DNA from: Acinetobacter radioresistens DSM 6976 = NBRC 102413 = CIP 103788 | GTDB lineage: Bacteria; Pseudomonadota; Gammaproteobacteria; Pseudomonadales; Moraxellaceae | Length of the DNA stretch: 64,000 nucleotides | NCBI RefSeq assembly: GCF_006757745.1 | Contig: NZ_AP019740.1 | Coordinates: 1,922,001-1,986,000 of the forward strand | Reading direction: 5' to 3' | Shown: one piece after another, positions 59,525 through 64,000 of the stretch | Layout of the letters: the number at the start of each line of letters is the position of its first letter | How positions within the stretch are numbered: position 1 is the first letter of the stretch | Position numbers and translations under genes: made by a program | The notes under the pieces: generated by a model | The model's input: only the letters and a program-made list of their open reading frames with translations | Databases searched by the model: none | What the model was told of the DNA's origin: nothing

Positions 59525-60342
59525 TGAATGCAGCCATAAATCCAGACAAAATTATTCCAATCCGGGCCAGCTCCCTGTCAGACCTGTTTGACTGTCCGGC
59601 ACGCTGGGAAGCCAAGAATCTTTTAAACAAACGCACTCCAGCCGGTGCACGCACACGCTTAGGTACAGCAGTTCATGAAGCAGTAACCCAGTGGGACTAT
59701 CTGAACCTGATCGGAGAAGACGTCACCTTGGAAGAATGCCGCGAGATCCTGCATCACCAGATCTGGCAGCCAGGTGAAGAAGTAGATTGGTCCGACCTGG
59801 ATCAGAATGCTGCTGAGGCAATTGGTCATTCATTAGTGCAAAAGTACATTACTCATATTGCGCCAACCCAAAAATTTATAGGTGTAGAAGTGCGCTGTGA
59901 ATCTCTCATCCTTGCTGATCTGGGCATTGAGCTTACAGGCACCATTGACCGCATCTATGAAAATAATGAGGGTGAACTGGGCATTGGTGACCTTAAATCT
60001 GGCAAGAATGCTGTTGCTTCAGACGGTACAGTCAAAACCGTAGGCCATACACCACAAATGGGGATTTATACCGTATTGGCCAGTCATGCACTGCAAGAAC
60101 CGGTGCTGGCCCCTGCCCGTATCTATGGCCTGACTACCGGAAAAACAGATAAAGGTCAGCATGTCGGTATCGGTGAAATCGACTCACCTGCAGAGGTACT
60201 TCTAGGTACTGAAGAAGAACCTGGACTACTGCACCATGCAGCAAAACTCATTAAGCACGGCGTATTTTACGGCAACTCAAAATCAATGATGTGTCACGAC
60301 AAATACTGCCCTGTTTATCACACCTGCAAATTTCGCAAATAA
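59524..60342 (+). CDS. PD-(D/E)XK nuclease, RecB/Cas4-like, probable Fe-S
   Basis: 272 residues. LSDLFDCPARWEAKNLL at the N-terminus, LGTAVHEAVTQW (motif I His/Glu), LTGTIDRIYEN with its Asp, and GIGDLKSGKN (the D-x-K pair). The C-terminus has MCHDKYCPVYHTCKF, which with the N-terminal cysteine could hold a 4Fe-4S cluster, as in Cas4 and AddB. Probably the exonuclease partner of the annealing protein just downstream. Confidence 0.85.
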   Translation: MNAAINPDKIIPIRASSLSDLFDCPARWEAKNLLNKRTPAGARTRLGTAVHEAVTQWDYLNLIGEDVTLEECREILHHQIWQPGEEVDWSDLDQNAAEAIGHSLVQKYITHIAPTQKFIGVEVRCESLILADLGIELTGTIDRIYENNEGELGIGDLKSGKNAVASDGTVKTVGHTPQMGIYTVLASHALQEPVLAPARIYGLTTGKTDKGQHVGIGEIDSPAEVLLGTEEEPGLLHHAAKLIKHGVFYGNSKSMMCHDKYCPVYHTCKFRK

Positions 60343-60362
60343 TTTTTATAAGGATTAAAACA

Positions 60363-61991
60363 ATGACTTCTCAAGTAATGACTGCTGAACAGATCCGTAC
60401 CTCACGTCAGACTGCTGTAACAGCACCTAGACCCGTTGAAGTCAGTTTGACTTCACTGGAAGGTTTTGAACTGGCACAACGTATTGCCAAAATGCTTGCC
60501 GCCTCAACCATGGTACCGGAAGTTTACCGCGATACACTAAAGATCAAAGATGGTAAAGACCAGAATGGAAACTGGCTGTACCGTAGTGAACCTAATCCGA
60601 ATGGTCTGGCCAACTGTGTCATTGCCCTGAATATGGCAAACCGCATGGGTGCCGATCCGCTGATGATTATGCAGAACCTTTATATTGTCGAAGGTCGTCC
60701 AGCCTGGTCATCACAATTCGTGATCGGGGCAATTAATACCTCTGGCAAGTACTCACCGCTGCGCTTTGAAATGCAAGACCGTGGTGAAGTGGAAGTGACC
60801 TACACCACCAAGGAATGGAAGTGGAATGAACGCGCCCGCAAGAGTCTGCCAGAAGAAAAAGTCCATACTGTCAAGCTACGCAATATCACCTGTAAAGCAT
60901 GGGCCATTGAAACAGCTACAGGTGAGCGCCTTGAATCTGCTGAAATCTCAATGGAAATGGCAGTAAAAGAAGGCTGGTATCAAAAGAACGGATCTAAATG
61001 GCAAACCATGCCTGAACAGATGCTGCGTTATCGTGCTGCCTCATTCTTTGGCCGGATCTACGCACCAGAAGTGTTAATGGGTATCCGGACTCAGGAAGAA
61101 GAACAGGACGCCATTATTGATGTGACGCCAGAACCAGTACAGCAGACCTCACCGGTGACTACCTCTGACCTTAAGGCCAATGTCGTTAAAGAAGCACCTG
61201 TAGAACAGCAAGCCGAGCAACAGCTAGTTCAAGAAGAAAAGAAACCACGTACACGTAAACAGCCAAAAGTTGTTGAAGCTGAAGTTGTTGAAGCTGAAAA
61301 TGTCCAGAATTCTACAGAGAATGAAGTTGTAGAGGCAGAGTTGACTGTGGAAGATCTTAAACGGCTACAGCAAGAAGCTGAGAACTTGATCCAGCAAAAT
61401 AAAACATCAGAAACTGCTCAGGTCGATGTAAACAAGTCTGCTGAAATTAAAAAGAGCTATATGAAGACGCTCACCAGTACCGTTCAGGCCAGCTCTATTA
61501 ATGGTTTAAAAAGTCAGATCGAGAAGGAAACTAAATTAACTGAGGTCGATAGAAATTACTTATTGGCTTACGTCAAACAGCGTCTTGATGAGCTCAATGT
61601 TTATCAGCAAGGACAGGCACCCGTAGACAAGATCAAGAGCACTTCTACCCGGGCAGGACTGGAACGAATGATTGCAGATACTCAGGATGTGCATCAGCTA
61701 GAGACTGAAACAGCTCAGAGTATTAAAAACCATAAGGCCAAAATGACGGTGGAAGATTATAACGACCTGTTGAGTCTCTACGCACAGCGCAAAGAAGTGC
61801 TGTCACAGCAGGATATTTTCGCTGATGCGGTAAGTCTGGTGGATTCCTATATAGCCCATATTGATGCTGCCCAAAATGTAGACCGTCTGAATGACATCAT
61901 GAGTGATCCGGCAATCAATAGCCTTCCAGACGATGATACGGCGCGGATCAATGAAGCTTATGACCGTCGCTATGCAGAGATCAGTGAATAA
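60363..61991 (+). CDS. Probable RecT-like single-strand annealing protein with long C-terminal extension
   Basis: Start at the ATG at 60363 (AAGGAT upstream). 542 residues. The N-terminal 270 residues look like a phage annealing protein: GLANCVIALNMANRMGADPL, NLYIVEGRPAWSSQFVIGAI, MPEQMLRYRAASFFGRIYAP. After VTPEPVQQ comes a repetitive Q/E/V-rich linker (VVEAEVVEAENVQ) and a helical C-terminal part. With the upstream nuclease it forms a RecET/Red-like recombination pair. The family assignment is by pattern and context. Confidence 0.7.
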   Translation: MTSQVMTAEQIRTSRQTAVTAPRPVEVSLTSLEGFELAQRIAKMLAASTMVPEVYRDTLKIKDGKDQNGNWLYRSEPNPNGLANCVIALNMANRMGADPLMIMQNLYIVEGRPAWSSQFVIGAINTSGKYSPLRFEMQDRGEVEVTYTTKEWKWNERARKSLPEEKVHTVKLRNITCKAWAIETATGERLESAEISMEMAVKEGWYQKNGSKWQTMPEQMLRYRAASFFGRIYAPEVLMGIRTQEEEQDAIIDVTPEPVQQTSPVTTSDLKANVVKEAPVEQQAEQQLVQEEKKPRTRKQPKVVEAEVVEAENVQNSTENEVVEAELTVEDLKRLQQEAENLIQQNKTSETAQVDVNKSAEIKKSYMKTLTSTVQASSINGLKSQIEKETKLTEVDRNYLLAYVKQRLDELNVYQQGQAPVDKIKSTSTRAGLERMIADTQDVHQLETETAQSIKNHKAKMTVEDYNDLLSLYAQRKEVLSQQDIFADAVSLVDSYIAHIDAAQNVDRLNDIMSDPAINSLPDDDTARINEAYDRRYAEISE

Positions 61992-62048
61992 GGGCCATGC
62001 CGCCCTATGGGGTGGCAAATTCCATAATAGATATACGGCGGTATCACT

Positions 62049-62192
62049 ATGAAATACACATACTCATCTATTACCCGCACCCTGACTGTCTTTGGCTGCA
62101 AGATGGATCATATCTTTACCAATGTGGGCCTGTTTGAAATTGAAGCTCTTATCACTAACGCAAAATTTAAAGAAGCCAACTGGAGAATGTAA
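62049..62192 (+). CDS. Small phage protein (47 aa)
   Basis: 47 residues starting MKYTYSSITRTLTVFGCKMD, ending next to the following gene (TAATG). Real by packing, unknown in role. Confidence 0.55.
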   Translation: MKYTYSSITRTLTVFGCKMDHIFTNVGLFEIEALITNAKFKEANWRM

Positions 62193-63115
62193 TGAATTCA
62201 GCAGCTGATCTAAAACGTTACAACAGTAAAAATGCTTTGGATAAAGCCAAGCAAAAAATAATCAGTGCACTAAATGATGCACCTACCGGCCTGCAAATCG
62301 CACAGATAATGACGATTTGCCAGTTAAGTAATAAAACTGTACGTGAAGTTCTGACTGATATTTCAGCCTATAAAGAAGATGAAGCCTGGTATTTACCTAA
62401 GGCTCTCAAAACCAAAAATGCAGAACCAAAGATGGATACAACGGAACAGATTGCTAAGCATCAGACTCTGGATGATTTAACCCCTAAGGCTTCAGTTGTT
62501 AAACGAGAAACTCAGGAGGTTGCACCTGAATCTTTAAGTAAGACCCAAAAGTCCTATAGCGAATTTTCTGAAAGTGAATTACGTCAGATTCCATTACAGA
62601 TGAGCCGTTGTACAGCCGTCATTGTTCAGTGGGAATGCTTAGGCTTGAAAAAAATGCTGGATATCTCAGGTGCTGATAGGGATTACCTTTTTCATCATGC
62701 TCAAGAGCTAGTTCAACGTTCAATGAATGCAAAAGTACAAGAAGCTGCTGAGTGTTTTTTAAAAAGCGTAGCTGCAGCTGAAGCATTTAAAGTTATGGCC
62801 GGTACATCTAAGGAAGAAGCCAAGCCAATAGTCGAAGAACAGGCAATAGTGAAACCTCTAAAAAGTTCTGAGCCAGAAAATATATCTTCACCTAAAACTG
62901 AGCCTTTAATCACTAAAGAAGATCAGCCTTTTTCTTTAGAAAACTGTAAACAGATGATCAGTACCGTAGTAACCAGACGTAGTGACCTATGCCTCAGCTT
63001 TGAACAGCTCATTGCTCTTTTACAGCAGACATTTGGTCTTGATGAGATTGAATGGAATATCAGGAGCAACAAGATTCTGAGTGTTCAGTTATCAAAATAT
63101 GAAGTTGTTAGCTAA
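62192..63115 (+). CDS. Phage protein with N-terminal helix-turn-helix (307 aa)
   Basis: 307 residues. The first 75 residues (ALNDAPTGLQIAQIMTICQL then SNKTVREVLTDI) look like a winged helix. Helical regions and a glutamate- and proline-rich linker follow, then a C-terminal domain (RRSDLCLSFEQLIALLQQTF). It could regulate transcription or help recombination. No family recognised. Followed by a strong terminator. Confidence 0.6.
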   Translation: MNSAADLKRYNSKNALDKAKQKIISALNDAPTGLQIAQIMTICQLSNKTVREVLTDISAYKEDEAWYLPKALKTKNAEPKMDTTEQIAKHQTLDDLTPKASVVKRETQEVAPESLSKTQKSYSEFSESELRQIPLQMSRCTAVIVQWECLGLKKMLDISGADRDYLFHHAQELVQRSMNAKVQEAAECFLKSVAAAEAFKVMAGTSKEEAKPIVEEQAIVKPLKSSEPENISSPKTEPLITKEDQPFSLENCKQMISTVVTRRSDLCLSFEQLIALLQQTFGLDEIEWNIRSNKILSVQLSKYEVVS

Positions 63116-63120
63116 GACCT

Positions 63121-63156
63121 ACTTCTCTACTTAAATAAATAAGTAGAGAAGTTTTA
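63121..63156 (+). terminator. Strong terminator after the 62192 gene
   Basis: ACTTCTCTACTTA and TAAGTAGAGAAGT make a 13-base stem, followed by TTT. Confidence 0.85.
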
Positions 63157-63195
63157 AGACTTAATTTTCTATTTTAATAAAATATTGGTAGTGAA

Positions 63196-63516
63196 ATGGA
63201 TATTAAAGAAGTTAGAACACACCACATTCCGGCCAAAGACAAGGTCACATCTATTGATGTGTTTTTGGTGTGGTATGGCGAGCAGGCATATCAAATCACA
63301 ATCAGATGCTATGACCACGCTTGGACAGCATATCGCGGAAGCTGTGGCCATGATCGTATTGAAGATTATTTCACAGATATCTGGTTTGAACGCGGTTATC
63401 AAGAACACTTAGTAAACCTATTTCTACGGGGTTCTCGACATACAAAGTCAGAAGAAAAATGGTTGCATCAAATTATCCGAAATATGTGTGAACACTTTAA
63501 GAAGGAAGCGGTGTGA
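63196..63516 (+). CDS. Phage protein of unknown function (106 aa)
   Basis: 106 residues. ITIRCYDHAWTAYRGSCGHD and YFTDIWFERGYQEHLVNLFL are distinctive; an overlapping frame from 63185 looks like a shadow. The stop overlaps the next start (TGATG). Unknown. Confidence 0.58.
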   Translation: MDIKEVRTHHIPAKDKVTSIDVFLVWYGEQAYQITIRCYDHAWTAYRGSCGHDRIEDYFTDIWFERGYQEHLVNLFLRGSRHTKSEEKWLHQIIRNMCEHFKKEAV

Positions 63517-63914
63517 TGGATATTCAGAAAGAAAGAGAAGCTCATGAAAAACACCTCCTCTCACAAGGAGTTAATTTCAAATATTTACCAAATATTCAAT
63601 ATAACGAATTGGAAAATATTTATGAACTAATTGAATGGGATGAAGAGTACCGTGAAGCTCTAAATGAAATTAATTCGAGCTGGTGTACATGGCAAGCAAG
63701 AGCCCAAGCGGTGCCGAATTGGATTGATTACGAAAAACAATCACCGCACATCAATGGACGTTATCTAATTTTTATCGAAGGTGAGCAGATAGCGGCTGAC
63801 TGGGAAAATCATTTTGGTTTTTCTTGCCCTATTAGCGGTGAAGCATTAATTCAGGAAAAAATTACTCACTGGTCTGCGCTAGGTGAAGATCCAAAGGAGC
63901 CAGGCAATGAGTGA
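63516..63914 (+). CDS. Phage protein with DUF551-like C-terminus (132 aa)
   Basis: ATG at 63516, with GGAAG upstream. The N-terminal 60 residues are charged and helical. The C-terminal WIDYEKQSPHINGRYLIFIE then ITHWSALGEDPKEP follows DUF551-type phage proteins (W-x-PP..G-x-Y, THW-x-L-x-x-P). Confidence 0.65.
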   Translation: MDIQKEREAHEKHLLSQGVNFKYLPNIQYNELENIYELIEWDEEYREALNEINSSWCTWQARAQAVPNWIDYEKQSPHINGRYLIFIEGEQIAADWENHFGFSCPISGEALIQEKITHWSALGEDPKEPGNE

Positions 63915-64000
63915 TATCCAGCAAACAAATATTGCTGTGGCCAACTTCATTATTGACGAGCTGCACAAGGACAAGCCCTTTAACTTGATGCTTGAACAGC
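63907..64000 (+). CDS. Start of a further phage gene, cut by window end
   Basis: The ATG at 63907, with AAAGGAG upstream, overlaps the previous gene by eight bases and begins MSDIQQTNIAVANFIIDELH. Too short to classify. Confidence 0.55.
   Translation, partial: MSDIQQTNIAVANFIIDELHKDKPFNLMLEQ

Noticed and set aside
63185..63412. 75-codon frame overlapping the 63196 gene
   Set aside because: The 63196-63516 frame is longer, coupled to the next gene and reads as a better protein.

Overview
The window reads as an Acinetobacter chromosome, judged from protein families, the AT-rich base composition and the gene neighbourhoods, carrying most of a lambda-like temperate siphovirus prophage. About 16.7 kb of host DNA comes first and the prophage then runs off the right edge. 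No rRNA, tRNA or CRISPR array was seen.

Host part (1 to about 16650). It holds a tRNA-uridine hydroxylase gene (trhP, 5' end cut) with its neighbour ferredoxin yfhL, the peroxide-reducing flavoprotein ahpF, a three-gene telA operon, rnk and glyA, an ExoX-like exonuclease, and a dead alpha/beta-hydrolase lipoprotein gene. From about 12.5 to 16.6 kb lies a very AT-rich accessory stretch of small secreted, membrane and low-complexity proteins. These include a Q/N-rich protein built on an 18-residue repeat, an excalibur-domain protein and a 36-residue hydrophobic peptide.

Prophage late region (16694 to about 48600, nearly all on the minus strand, so transcription runs right to left). A Q-like antiterminator (48160-48600) is followed by a consensus promoter, a leader of about 200 nt and an intrinsic terminator, the layout of lambda Q-pR'-6S RNA-tR'. 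Next come small accessory genes, terminase, a Mu-type portal (DUF935) and MuF protein, a protease/scaffold, lambda-type decoration and capsid proteins, DUF1320 and gpG-type connectors, tail tube, chaperone, a 1513-residue tape measure, tail-tip proteins, holin and a membrane-anchored endolysin. Intrinsic terminators recur between these genes, so full expression probably depends on antitermination. Two cassettes interrupt the tail block. One is an AntA antirepressor. The other includes a P22 immI-like switch: divergent Mnt-like and Arc-like ribbon-helix-helix repressors with back-to-back promoters, plus a KilA-N antirepressor.

Prophage control and early region (about 48.6 to 64 kb). On the minus strand lie Cro, CII, a replication protein carrying an iteron-like GTAC array, DnaB and RusA. 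On the plus strand lies CI, then, in the position of lambda rexAB, a probable ABC-three-component defence locus (SMEK-domain protein and DUF2326 SMC-like ATPase). An IS256-family element interrupts that locus. Both neighbouring genes are cut exactly at the IS ends and no target duplication is visible, so DNA has probably been lost. Five 16-bp operators (three at cro/cI, two about 4.5 kb away at the left promoter) resemble a lambda OR/OL system. The leftward-type operon then carries a PD-(D/E)XK nuclease and a RecT-like annealing protein. The integrase and the far attachment site lie beyond the window.
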